Source: Bdellovibrio sp. SKB1291214
GTDB taxonomy: Bacteria; Bdellovibrionota; Bdellovibrionia; Bdellovibrionales; Bdellovibrionaceae
DNA: 64,000 bases
Reading direction: 5' to 3'
NCBI RefSeq assembly: GCF_002209355.2
Contig: NZ_CP106855.1
Span: 3,348,001-3,412,000, forward strand
Below are positions 8,711 to 15,852 of the stretch, piece after piece; positions within the stretch are counted from its first letter, which is position 1; each line of letters starts with the position of its first letter. The translations under genes and the position numbers were made by a program. The notes beneath the pieces were generated by a model. That model made no database searches and was not told the origin of the DNA. It worked only from the letters and a program-made list of their open reading frames with translations.

Positions 8711-9658
8711 ATGTTCAAATTGTTCTTTAAAATCTGTTTCCTATTATTGATCACGGCGGGGTCCGCGCACGCAGCGGGGCTTACACTGGAAGACTCTTTT
8801 TTGATCGGTCACAAGGTGACTCCCACAACTGAAACTCCGAAAGCGGGTGTCGGGACCGTCGGGAATTACGCTCTGGGATGGGGTTTGACGGATAATGTGT
8901 TTATCGCAACAAGCCCGTGGATTTGGGTCAGTTACAACACCGCGAATCTGCACTTGAAGTGGGCGAAGGATGTCTCAGAACACTCGCGCTTTGGTGTTTT
9001 CGCCTCTTATTTTGAAAGCTATAACTCGGAACCCTTTCTGACAGCGGTGAACGGGTCCAGTTGGAATGATGGTCCAGGTGGAAATGGCCCGGGTGGCGGT
9101 TCTCCTCCCGGTGGAGGCCCCGGTGGTGGTGGGGGCGGAGGAGGCGGCAGCGGCAGTACGACTTATGCGGCTCTCTCGAGATACCAGTGGCAAAGTGCTT
9201 CGATGCATTTTCTATATAGTTACGCTTTTAACTCGGACGACAAGATCTATTTCAATTTGCACTATGGATACTTTTGGAATGATGAATTCCCGTATTCGAT
9301 CCGTATGGATCCCGGGACTGACACGATTCGCGAGCAAATCGATTTCACGACTTTGACCAGCGTTCGTTTAGGGGCGTCTGATTTTCACTGGCTTTTTGAG
9401 TTTGGTGGGTTGGGTTTGAATTACTGGCAGCCTTATATGCAGCTGGGATCCTCGCTCGCGTATAAGTCGAATTCATGGCTGGTGCAATTAGGGGCCAGCT
9501 ACACGATTCAGTTTTCTGAAATCAACAAGCGTGCTTCGTGGACTCCAGGACGCTATGATTCCAGATTGCATTACTCAAGCACTGAAGGCCGATACTATTA
9601 TTATCGTTACTTGCAAACAGCACTGCACCCTGAAGTGCAGCTTCAATATTTCTTTTAG
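8711..9658 (+). CDS. Putative outer-membrane beta-barrel protein with a glycine-rich insert
   Basis: A 315-residue exported protein: signal peptide 1-21 ending SAHA, then alternating aromatic/polar strands (YALGWGL, WIWVSYN, SMHFLYSYAF, IYFNLHYGYFW, WLVQLGASYTI) and a terminal LQYFF, the usual end of an outer-membrane barrel. Near residues 115-150 a run of Gly, Pro and Asp interrupts the barrel and probably forms an extended surface loop. GAGAGG stands before the ATG. The stop abuts the stop of the convergent ATP-grasp-like gene without a gap. No specific transporter family is recognisable. Confidence 0.7.
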   Translation: MFKLFFKICFLLLITAGSAHAAGLTLEDSFLIGHKVTPTTETPKAGVGTVGNYALGWGLTDNVFIATSPWIWVSYNTANLHLKWAKDVSEHSRFGVFASYFESYNSEPFLTAVNGSSWNDGPGGNGPGGGSPPGGGPGGGGGGGGGSGSTTYAALSRYQWQSASMHFLYSYAFNSDDKIYFNLHYGYFWNDEFPYSIRMDPGTDTIREQIDFTTLTSVRLGASDFHWLFEFGGLGLNYWQPYMQLGSSLAYKSNSWLVQLGASYTIQFSEINKRASWTPGRYDSRLHYSSTEGRYYYYRYLQTALHPEVQLQYFF

Positions 9659-10825
9659 TTAGCGAAAGACCGCACCTGCGAAGCCACCATACGGAGTTCG
9701 CAGGTTGGTGACTTGTCCTTGATAAATACGCGCAAGAACCATCTGCAAACGGCCTTGGTAAGCATAACAACGTAAATCGTATTTGAATTTTTGTTCACCC
9801 TCTGGAGTTTGGAATGAAACTTCAGGTGCCGGGATGTATTCCATCGCGATAATCGGCGAGCCAATCAATTCATCAAAAGCTTTGCGGCTCATGGAGTGGC
9901 CGCGATAGCTTTGCTTAGACCCATAGGCGTTCTTAGGTTTAAAGAATAACTTTTTACGTCCTGCCCACAGCTCATCCGCATTCGCAGCCGTTAGATCATG
10001 GGAGAACGGAACCGCATCACGCAGAGTTTTAATTTGCTCATCAGTTAAGCCATGGGCTTCAAAAAATCCCGGTTGGCTCCACTCGATGATGCGTTGTTTG
10101 TCTGCCAGCAAAAGGTATTCGTAGGGATTTGGCGACAAACACACATCTCCGGCCACGAATTTATCTTTTAATACTTGGCTGGACTCGTCAGACAAAAAGA
10201 AATCTGTATAACGATTGTAAATAAATTGGGGATCAAAGTTACTAAATAGCTCGCGGTAATCAACAATGCGCGAATCCCAACCCCAGGATTTGAACAATTC
10301 GTTGTACACCAAGAATTCTGCGAACAGTCTTTGTTCTGAAGGCTTTTCATCGGTGATTGCAACACGCAGTGGATTTTCGATGGCTTGACCCTGCAATTTC
10401 ATTTCAGTCAGGATGTCGTTGCGAACCTCGTCCCATGTGAAATCGCTGACTGGCAATGGCAGTTCCATGGTTTTATACATCTCGTGTCCCAAAGCCAAGA
10501 ACGAAGCATTCGTGTTTACTTCGATCAACTTAAGCTGCTGATTTTCATCCAAGTGAAAGTCATAGCTCATCATGATTGATTTATTGCCGGGGTCCTTGAA
10601 ACCTTTGAAAGCCGCAAGGTCTTTATAGTGCTGTTGATAAGAGTCCTTTTCACGCAAAGCAAAGAACGTAGAAACGATTTGTTGCGCCTGAGTCAAAGCC
10701 GACTTTGGAAGCTCAACATGGAACGGTGACAGCAAGTTTTCGGCAACAAGTCCGCCCAGCTGCTCTTTATCGATAGCTGGGAAAGATTTTGTCAATTGCG
10801 CAATGAATTTGTCCTTTAAGCTCAC
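9659..10825 (-). CDS. ATP-grasp-like protein of unknown specificity
   Basis: About 388 residues. IEVNTNASF in the first half and KLFFKPKNAYGSKQSYRG followed by IAMEYIPAPEV near the C-terminus look like the metal/substrate loop and the ATP-binding lysine region of an ATP-grasp ligase, as in circularly permuted ATP-grasp or glutathionylspermidine-synthase-like proteins. I chose GTG at 10825 because AGGAGA lies four to five bases upstream. A TTG at 10864 would add 13 residues without a binding site. The end abuts the convergent outer-membrane gene. The ligated substrate is unknown. Confidence 0.6.
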   Translation of the reverse strand: MSLKDKFIAQLTKSFPAIDKEQLGGLVAENLLSPFHVELPKSALTQAQQIVSTFFALREKDSYQQHYKDLAAFKGFKDPGNKSIMMSYDFHLDENQQLKLIEVNTNASFLALGHEMYKTMELPLPVSDFTWDEVRNDILTEMKLQGQAIENPLRVAITDEKPSEQRLFAEFLVYNELFKSWGWDSRIVDYRELFSNFDPQFIYNRYTDFFLSDESSQVLKDKFVAGDVCLSPNPYEYLLLADKQRIIEWSQPGFFEAHGLTDEQIKTLRDAVPFSHDLTAANADELWAGRKKLFFKPKNAYGSKQSYRGHSMSRKAFDELIGSPIIAMEYIPAPEVSFQTPEGEQKFKYDLRCYAYQGRLQMVLARIYQGQVTNLRTPYGGFAGAVFR

Positions 10826-10941
10826 ACTGTCTCCTGATAGAACCGGCTGGTGAAAAACGACCAACTGACTAGCCTCTGGTGTTGAGGGGCGGTGTATTGG
10901 AATAGTGATAGCGCTTTGCGAATGAAAGACAAGGAGAAACT

Positions 10942-11709
10942 GTGAAAATCATTTCTTGGAATGTGAATGGCATCAGAGCCTGCCATAAGAAAGGCCTTGT
11001 CGAATTCGTGAAAGCTGAAAATCCAGATATTTTCTGTGTTCAAGAGACCAAAGCTCATATCGATCAAGTCGAGGTTGAAGCGCGTCAGTTGCATCGTCCT
11101 CATGCATACTGGTCGTCTGCTGTTAAAAAAGGATATTCAGGAGTCGCAACTTTCTTAATGAACGAACCAGCTTCCGTAAAACATGGAATTGGTATTGAGG
11201 CTTACGATTCTGAAGGCCGTATTGTAATGACCGAGCATCCTCATTTTGATTTGTATAATATTTATTTTCCCAACGGTGGTTCCGGCGATGAACGCCACGC
11301 TTTTAAACAGCAGTTTTTGAAGGACCTTTATACGCATTTGAAAGAAAAGTTGGCAACGGGCCGTCAAATCATCGTGGTTGGCGATTACAATGTCGCACAT
11401 GATGATAAGGACGTATTCGATCCGATTCGTCTGTCTAAAGTCAGCGGCTTTTTTCCAGAGGAACGCGCTTGGTTTGATTCTTTCTTGGATCTTGGATTCA
11501 TAGACACCTTCCGGTACTTCAAGCCATACGAAGAAAATCGGTACTCATGGTGGTCCTACTATGATTTCGCACGTGAAAGAAACAGCGGTTGGAGAATTGA
11601 TTATATTTGTATCTCGAAAGGTCTTGAGAAAAATCTGGTATCCGCTGATATCTTAGACAAAGTTGAAGGTTCCGATCACTGCCCAGTGGTTGCGACTTTG
11701 GAGTTTTAA
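10942..11709 (+). CDS. xth: Exodeoxyribonuclease III (AP endonuclease)
   Basis: Repairs abasic sites and trims 3' ends in double-stranded DNA. The 255-residue protein has the full set of exonuclease/endonuclease/phosphatase motifs: WNVNGIRA with the metal-binding Asn at the start, QETK with the metal-binding Glu, GDYNVAH with the catalytic Asp/Asn, RIDYI, and the terminal SDHCPV with the Asp-His pair. It starts at GTG 10942 behind AAGGAGAAA. The fxsA-like gene follows 12 bases after the stop and is probably co-transcribed. Confidence 0.93.
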   Translation: MKIISWNVNGIRACHKKGLVEFVKAENPDIFCVQETKAHIDQVEVEARQLHRPHAYWSSAVKKGYSGVATFLMNEPASVKHGIGIEAYDSEGRIVMTEHPHFDLYNIYFPNGGSGDERHAFKQQFLKDLYTHLKEKLATGRQIIVVGDYNVAHDDKDVFDPIRLSKVSGFFPEERAWFDSFLDLGFIDTFRYFKPYEENRYSWWSYYDFARERNSGWRIDYICISKGLEKNLVSADILDKVEGSDHCPVVATLEF

Positions 11710-11721
11710 AAAGGACGTTTT

Positions 11722-12330
11722 ATGTTCGTAGTTCCATTACCGTGGGTGATTGCCGAAATAATTATTTTCTTTTCTGTGGTTCGTATTGCCGGTTTTTTTA
11801 ATACGATGCTGATTTACTTCGTGCCTTGTCTATTAGGTATTTTGATTGTGAATACGGTCGGACGTATGGCATTGATGAGTTTGCAGTCCACGGTGTCTCG
11901 CGGCCAATTACCAGCGAACAAGCTTTTGCATTCAGGTGCGGTTTTCATCGCGGGTCTTTGCTTTTTGGTTCCTTCAGCCTTTACTAGAGTCGCGGGGATT
12001 TTTCTAATCCTTCCAGGTTTTCGTCATTTGATCGTGTGGAGATTTAAATTATATATGGCTAAAAAAATGGCGAGTGGCACAGCACGCGTCTTTAATTTCG
12101 GCTCTGGACCCTTTGGCTTTGGTGGCTTCGGGAATAGGGGCGGAATGGGCGGTGGACCTCAAGCGGGAGGCCCTGGCGGCTTTAAATATTATGAATTCCG
12201 CAACGACGGCTCAGGTTTCAGAGATATGAACGAAGACACTCCACAAGAGCGCGAGTTAACGGATGTCGAAGTCGTAGATGTCACTCCGCTAGAAATCACT
12301 CATCAAAAGAACAAAAAGACCGACGAATAA
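11722..12330 (+). CDS. fxsA: FxsA family inner-membrane protein
   Basis: Residues 1-100 carry the FxsA hydrophobic pattern: two or three membrane segments with PLxWVIAEIIIFF at the start and ILPGFRHLI at the end. E. coli FxsA was described as a cytoplasmic membrane protein affecting F-exclusion of phage T7, but the family's general role is unclear. Behind the domain is a cytosolic tail of about 85 residues with a Gly/Phe-rich stretch (GSGPFGFGGFGN and more) and an acidic end. ATG 11722 is preceded by AAAAAGGA. A terminator follows. Confidence 0.85.
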   Translation: MFVVPLPWVIAEIIIFFSVVRIAGFFNTMLIYFVPCLLGILIVNTVGRMALMSLQSTVSRGQLPANKLLHSGAVFIAGLCFLVPSAFTRVAGIFLILPGFRHLIVWRFKLYMAKKMASGTARVFNFGSGPFGFGGFGNRGGMGGGPQAGGPGGFKYYEFRNDGSGFRDMNEDTPQERELTDVEVVDVTPLEITHQKNKKTDE

Positions 12331-12357
12331 AACGTACGGACACACTTTATCCATTCC

Positions 12358-12392
12358 AAAAAAAAAGGCCCGCAATTGCGCTGGCCTTTTTA
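12358..12392 (+). terminator. Terminator of the xth-fxsA unit
   Basis: AAAAAGGCC and GGCCTTTTT flank CGCAATTGCG, itself self-complementary, giving a long stem with a T-tract. It can also serve the convergent transpeptidase gene. Confidence 0.85.
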
Positions 12393-12449
12393 AATCAATT
12401 TTTATCAATGTTAGATGGACAATGTGTGTCTTAACCTCCGGCGCGACCT

Positions 12450-13799
12450 CTAGTTCTCAACCGAGGTGATGCTGCGTTTTGCGTGTTGAGCGGCGATCAC
12501 TGGGGCAAAGTATTTTTTAAACATGCTTTGTCCGAGGTGAGCTGATTTCACTGTCCAGAATTTCTTGTTCACAGTGATGGCGGCAACGGCGATTTTTCTG
12601 TTTTCTTCAAGAGCGTAGCCCACGAACCAGTCTACGCGGCCTTTAGGGTTGTCCCCTGTTAAGTGGCCTGTTTTACCACCCATTTCGATCTCTTTGTATT
12701 TACGATCTTTCATGATGGGGCGGAAGGAGCGGCGAGAAGTCCCCGCAACAACCGTTTGCTCCATTAACTCACGAACTTTAGCCGCAGATTCTTTCGACAT
12801 CGTTTGGCCTTTGTTCATCGTAGCACCTTGGTAAACAGTCTTGCCTTCTTTGTCTTGCATCGAGTTTACGATGTAAGGAACAACGACTTTACCGTCATTC
12901 GCGACCGAAGCAGCGATCATCGCACCTTGAACAGGACTCATGCGATTCATTTTGTTATACCCAGAAGCTGCCTCAGCCATTTCAAATCCCTTACCTGGAG
13001 GGATGTAAGCAACACCCATATCCACCGGGAAGTCAGCAGCGATCTCTTGATTGAACATGAAGCGGTTCGAGTACTCGTTCAAATCTTCAGGATGAAGGTT
13101 TTCGATACTCAAACGACCGAATGCTGTATTGATCGATCGAGCAAATGCATCTTTTAAAGAGATCACATTTGTCCAGCGAGTTACGCGGTCCGATAAAACA
13201 TTCTTTTTGTATAGAGTATATGCTCCACCATTGTAGTGAATCTTGTGAGAAGGCTCGACACCCGCTTTATCCACAGCAGCTGTTGCCGTCACAACTTTGA
13301 AAACAGATGCCGCTGGGAACGTAGCTTGAAGGTTCAAATTGTTGCCAGTTGGGTTGTCGCGTTGGAAGCTCGACATCGCCAGGACTTCCCCTGTAGCAGC
13401 GTCGATCATGAAGATCGCACCATAGTCAGGTTTGTAGGATTTTAACAAACGATCTGCTTCTTGTTGAAGAGAAGTGTCGATGGTGTAGTTGACCGCAAGT
13501 TGCTCTTCATGACCATCCAACTGAACGTTCATTTTCGCAGGCAGTTCATTGTTTTTGATTTTGTCACTCAGTGCTTTCGCGATTTGAGAACGTTGCTCAA
13601 GCTGAGATTGAATTTGTTTTTCGGCCTTTGCCTCTGGAGTGCTGGAAGCTGTGAAGCCCATCAGAGAGTAAAGTGCTACTCCGCAAACGCTCGAAAATAC
13701 GAATAGTTTCAATAAATTAGGTTTTCTTGTAGATCGCATATCTTTTAAGCGTAACATCAGTAAATTGGCAGTTTCAAGGCCATTCTCGAAAGAAGTCAC
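12450..13799 (-). CDS. Penicillin-binding protein (D,D-transpeptidase domain)
   Basis: Predicted peptidoglycan cross-linking transpeptidase anchored by one N-terminal membrane helix (LKLFVFSSVCGVALYSLMGF). The transpeptidase domain starts about residue 110 and has all three active-site motifs: SVFK (SxxK nucleophile), SIN in FARSINTAFG, and KTG in GGKTGHLTG. At up to 449 residues it lacks the large pedimer domain of PBP2 or FtsI. The start is unsure: GTG 13799, ATG 13757 and ATG 13739 are possible and none has a clear ribosome binding site. The last places the first residue just before the basic MRSTRKP stretch, typical of a membrane-anchored PBP. Confidence 0.85.
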   Translation of the reverse strand: MTSFENGLETANLLMLRLKDMRSTRKPNLLKLFVFSSVCGVALYSLMGFTASSTPEAKAEKQIQSQLEQRSQIAKALSDKIKNNELPAKMNVQLDGHEEQLAVNYTIDTSLQQEADRLLKSYKPDYGAIFMIDAATGEVLAMSSFQRDNPTGNNLNLQATFPAASVFKVVTATAAVDKAGVEPSHKIHYNGGAYTLYKKNVLSDRVTRWTNVISLKDAFARSINTAFGRLSIENLHPEDLNEYSNRFMFNQEIAADFPVDMGVAYIPPGKGFEMAEAASGYNKMNRMSPVQGAMIAASVANDGKVVVPYIVNSMQDKEGKTVYQGATMNKGQTMSKESAAKVRELMEQTVVAGTSRRSFRPIMKDRKYKEIEMGGKTGHLTGDNPKGRVDWFVGYALEENRKIAVAAITVNKKFWTVKSAHLGQSMFKKYFAPVIAAQHAKRSITSVEN

Positions 13800-13877
13800 G
13801 GCAAACTGGCTCAGAGTGCGACTTTTAAGGGTTTACGACGTGACTCTCGAGTGAATTTGGACTAAAGACTTAATACC

Positions 13878-14486
13878 ATGAAGACTAAAGAACGTATCCT
13901 TCTCACCTCTATTGATCTCTTTAATCGCAGTGGCGTTGTCGCTGTAACGACAAATCACATCGCAAAAGCGATGGATATCAGTCCCGGCAACCTTTATTTC
14001 CACTATGACAACAAAGAAGAAATCCTAGTTGAGTTGTTCAAACGCATGGCTAAGGAAACATACGATGTATGGCGTCCTCGTCGTGTAAAAAAGGTTACTC
14101 CGCAGGATTTCATCAACGACAACTTCGATCTTTACTGGCGCTATCGCTTTTTCCACCGCGAAATGTATGCTCTTCGTCGTAAGGATGTGGAGCTTGCGAA
14201 AATGTGGCGCACGCACATCCAAAAAATGATGAAGTTGATGGTGATTTTGTACCGTCAATGGGTGCGCGAAGGTAAGATGATCAAAATCGACGACGTTCAT
14301 GAAATGCAATACGTAGCGGAGTCTTTGCTGGCAATGTCCACGACATTCCTGCAGTTCTTCGAATCAGCGGAACGCCAACCAGGCCGTCGTACCATTGAAC
14401 GGGGTAAACGCCACGTGACTCGTTTGCTAGCTCCTTACACAGCTGGCGACACTAAAGACGAGTTTGAAAAAATTCTCAAATCCTAG
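13878..14486 (+). CDS. TetR/AcrR family transcriptional regulator
   Basis: A 202-residue repressor-type regulator. The helix-turn-helix lies in residues 1-55: ILLTSIDLFNRSGV, then TTNHIAKAMDISPGNLYFHYDNKEEIL, the classic TetR recognition helix and tail. The rest is helical and would form the ligand-binding and dimerisation domain. Divergent to the transpeptidase gene with a 78-base gap, so it may regulate that gene or itself. No effector can be deduced. Confidence 0.9.
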   Translation: MKTKERILLTSIDLFNRSGVVAVTTNHIAKAMDISPGNLYFHYDNKEEILVELFKRMAKETYDVWRPRRVKKVTPQDFINDNFDLYWRYRFFHREMYALRRKDVELAKMWRTHIQKMMKLMVILYRQWVREGKMIKIDDVHEMQYVAESLLAMSTTFLQFFESAERQPGRRTIERGKRHVTRLLAPYTAGDTKDEFEKILKS

Positions 14487-14537
14487 CCGAAAACGTCACT
14501 CTTCCCTCTGTAAAATCGATTAGGGGGAGGTCGGTCC

Positions 14538-14553
14538 TGGCAAGCACATTGCT
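14538..14553 (+). promoter_or_regulatory. Candidate sigma-54 promoter
   Basis: TGGCAAGCACATTGCT matches the -24/-12 sigma-54 pattern: GG at 14539-14540 and GC at 14551-14552 separated by exactly 10 bases, with TTGC at the -12 side. It lies 36 bases before the ATG of the small secreted protein gene. No enhancer site was identified. Confidence 0.55.
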
Positions 14554-14556
14554 ATA

Positions 14557-14587
14557 AAGAAACCTGTCTCTTTGCGAAAGGTTTCTT
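14557..14587 (+). promoter_or_regulatory. Hairpin overlapping the ribosome binding site of 14589
   Basis: AAGAAACCT (14557-14565) pairs with AGGTTTCTT (14579-14587). The right arm contains the AAAGG binding site and ends one base before the ATG. If transcription starts about 12 bases after the sigma-54-like GC, the left arm would be mostly untranscribed, so the hairpin matters only for a longer transcript. Confidence 0.45.
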
Positions 14588-14588
14588 C

Positions 14589-14936
14589 ATGAAAGCACTT
14601 ATTTTATCTTCAGCGCTGGTTTTGATGACGACGGTCGCTTCGGCTTCTGGTGAAAACTGCAAGGCACTTAAAGCAGAGCTGATCGCAATGAAAGACGCAC
14701 AAACGCAGATGATGGGCAGTCTGGTTAGCAATCACGAAACCTTCGCCTCAACTTTGGAAGAGTACTCCGACAACTTGGTGACCTCTTCCGGAGATGCTCC
14801 TAAAAAAGCTATTACTAAAGAAATGAAGGCTTCTGCGAAAGCTTTCCGCACGCGCGGGGTTCAGGGTAAGCGCATGGCGGAGAAGCTCCAAGAAGCAACA
14901 GGGGACCTGCTTAGCCGCGTGGCCGAGTGTCTGTAG
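14589..14936 (+). CDS. Small secreted helical protein with two cysteines
   Basis: 115 residues: signal peptide 1-20 (cleavage after ASAS), then a helical mature part with one cysteine at its start (GENCKAL) and one at its end (AECL). The two could close a helical hairpin by a disulphide in the periplasm. The same plan is seen in the 85-residue protein at 43558. No known family recognised. A perfect-stem terminator follows the gene. Confidence 0.7.
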   Translation: MKALILSSALVLMTTVASASGENCKALKAELIAMKDAQTQMMGSLVSNHETFASTLEEYSDNLVTSSGDAPKKAITKEMKASAKAFRTRGVQGKRMAEKLQEATGDLLSRVAECL

Positions 14937-14973
14937 GCTGTCTCGGGGGAGACTGTCTTAATAGGGGTTCTGG

Positions 14974-15008
14974 AAGGCGACCTACGATGTAGGTCGCCTT
15001 TTGTTTTT
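14974..15008 (+). terminator. Strong terminator
   Basis: AAGGCGACCTAC and GTAGGTCGCCTT pair perfectly over 12 bp around GAT, followed by TTGTTTTTG. Confidence 0.93.
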
Positions 15009-15321
15009 GTGCCTCTCCACATCCATTTTGCGCCAATATGAGAATCATTAACGTCCATTTTGCTGGCCATTTGCTTTCCGCAGCGATGGGTGTAAAATAT
15101 TAACGCCCTGCGTATTGTGAAAGATGATGTCACAGAACGCGTTTTTGCGGGTATTTGGCATAGACGCATCATTGTCCGCAAGCGTCGAAAAGATAATATA
15201 ATCAGTACCTTACTTAGCTGTAAGTTGATGTAAGATTTTTTGCTTGCAAATAATACAGGGCTGGAACTTAATAGTTCAGTTCCAAATTGGCACTCAAGCT
15301 CGAAGGAACGAGGGGGGCAGT
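15009..15321. other. Non-coding stretch upstream of the dksA-like gene
   Basis: Together with the terminator this leaves 385 bases without a gene. I see no convincing coding frame. Near 15225-15250 TTGATG, about 18 bases, then AATAAT could be a -35/-10 pair for the dksA-like gene, which would give a leader of about 70 bases. The half-site cluster is listed separately. Confidence 0.45.
15209..15234. promoter_or_regulatory. Cluster of CTTAC/GTAAG half-sites
   Basis: CTTAC at 15209-15213, GTAAG at 15220-15224 and GTAAG at 15230-15234. The two same-direction copies start 10 bases apart, one helical turn. They resemble the half-sites around the LexA operator but lack the TTAC-N3-GTAA spacing. Candidate operator of unknown protein. 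Confidence 0.3.
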
Positions 15322-15693
15322 ATGGCTATCTCTGAAAAGTTGGTCGGCGAATGCAGACAAAGACTTTTGCAATCGAAGCAAGATATCCTCAATAGAGTGA
15401 AGGAAGCACGATTGAATTTGGACCAGAACGAGGAAAAGGGCGGCGATGAAGGCGATCAAACAGTTCGCGTTCTTGCTGAACAAGAATTCCTAAGCATGCA
15501 CGAAAGACTTCGCTCGCAGCTTATGGAAATCGAATCGGCTCTGGCACGTATCGAAAACGGTTCTTTTGGTTTCTGCGAAGAAACTGAAGAGGAAATTGAG
15601 CCAGAACGTCTGCGCGCAATTCCTTGGACTCGTCTAAGCATCGAAGGTGCTGAGATTCGCGAGTCAGTGAACAAACGCTACGCTCGCGGCTAA
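15322..15693 (+). CDS. DksA/TraR-family protein lacking the zinc cysteines
   Basis: Predicted RNA-polymerase secondary-channel factor acting with or like ppGpp. 123 residues from ATG 15322, which has a purine-rich GAGGGGGG before it. An upstream in-frame ATG at 15244 would add an unlikely 26 residues. Residues 5-80 form the long coiled coil with acidic residues (GGDEGDQ) at its tip. The zinc-finger frame GFCEETEEEIEPERLRAIPWTRLSIEG is kept in shape, but only C85 remains. T88, S106 and G109 stand where the other three cysteines should be, so it should fold without zinc. Confidence 0.85.
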   Translation: MAISEKLVGECRQRLLQSKQDILNRVKEARLNLDQNEEKGGDEGDQTVRVLAEQEFLSMHERLRSQLMEIESALARIENGSFGFCEETEEEIEPERLRAIPWTRLSIEGAEIRESVNKRYARG

Positions 15694-15729
15694 ACGATTA
15701 GCAAGAGCTATTAAAATTGAATATGAAGG

Positions 15730-15756
15730 CAGTCCTTGCTTGCAGGGATTGTTTTG
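15730..15756 (+). terminator. Probable terminator of the dksA-like gene
   Basis: CAGTCCTTGC pairs with GCAGGGATTG (two G-U pairs), followed by TTTTG. Confidence 0.6.
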
Positions 15757-15769
15757 TCTCGAGGGGATT

Positions 15770-15802
15770 GAAGAGGAATTGGACGGAGTCTAATTCCTCT
15801 TC
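15770..15802. repeat. Perfect 11-bp inverted repeat between convergent genes
   Basis: GAAGAGGAATT and AATTCCTCTTC around an 11-base loop, without a strong T-run on either strand. Probably part of the transcription-end region shared by the dksA-like gene and the convergent surface-protein gene. Confidence 0.5.
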
Positions 15803-15852
15803 GTATTTTGGGCTCGTGAAAACTGGCCTTTTGGTTTTGGAATTTGTTCTGA

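Noticed and set aside
14861-15181. Minus-strand frame of 106 codons
   Set aside because: It runs through a perfect terminator hairpin and opposite the end of the small secreted protein; composition is not protein-like.
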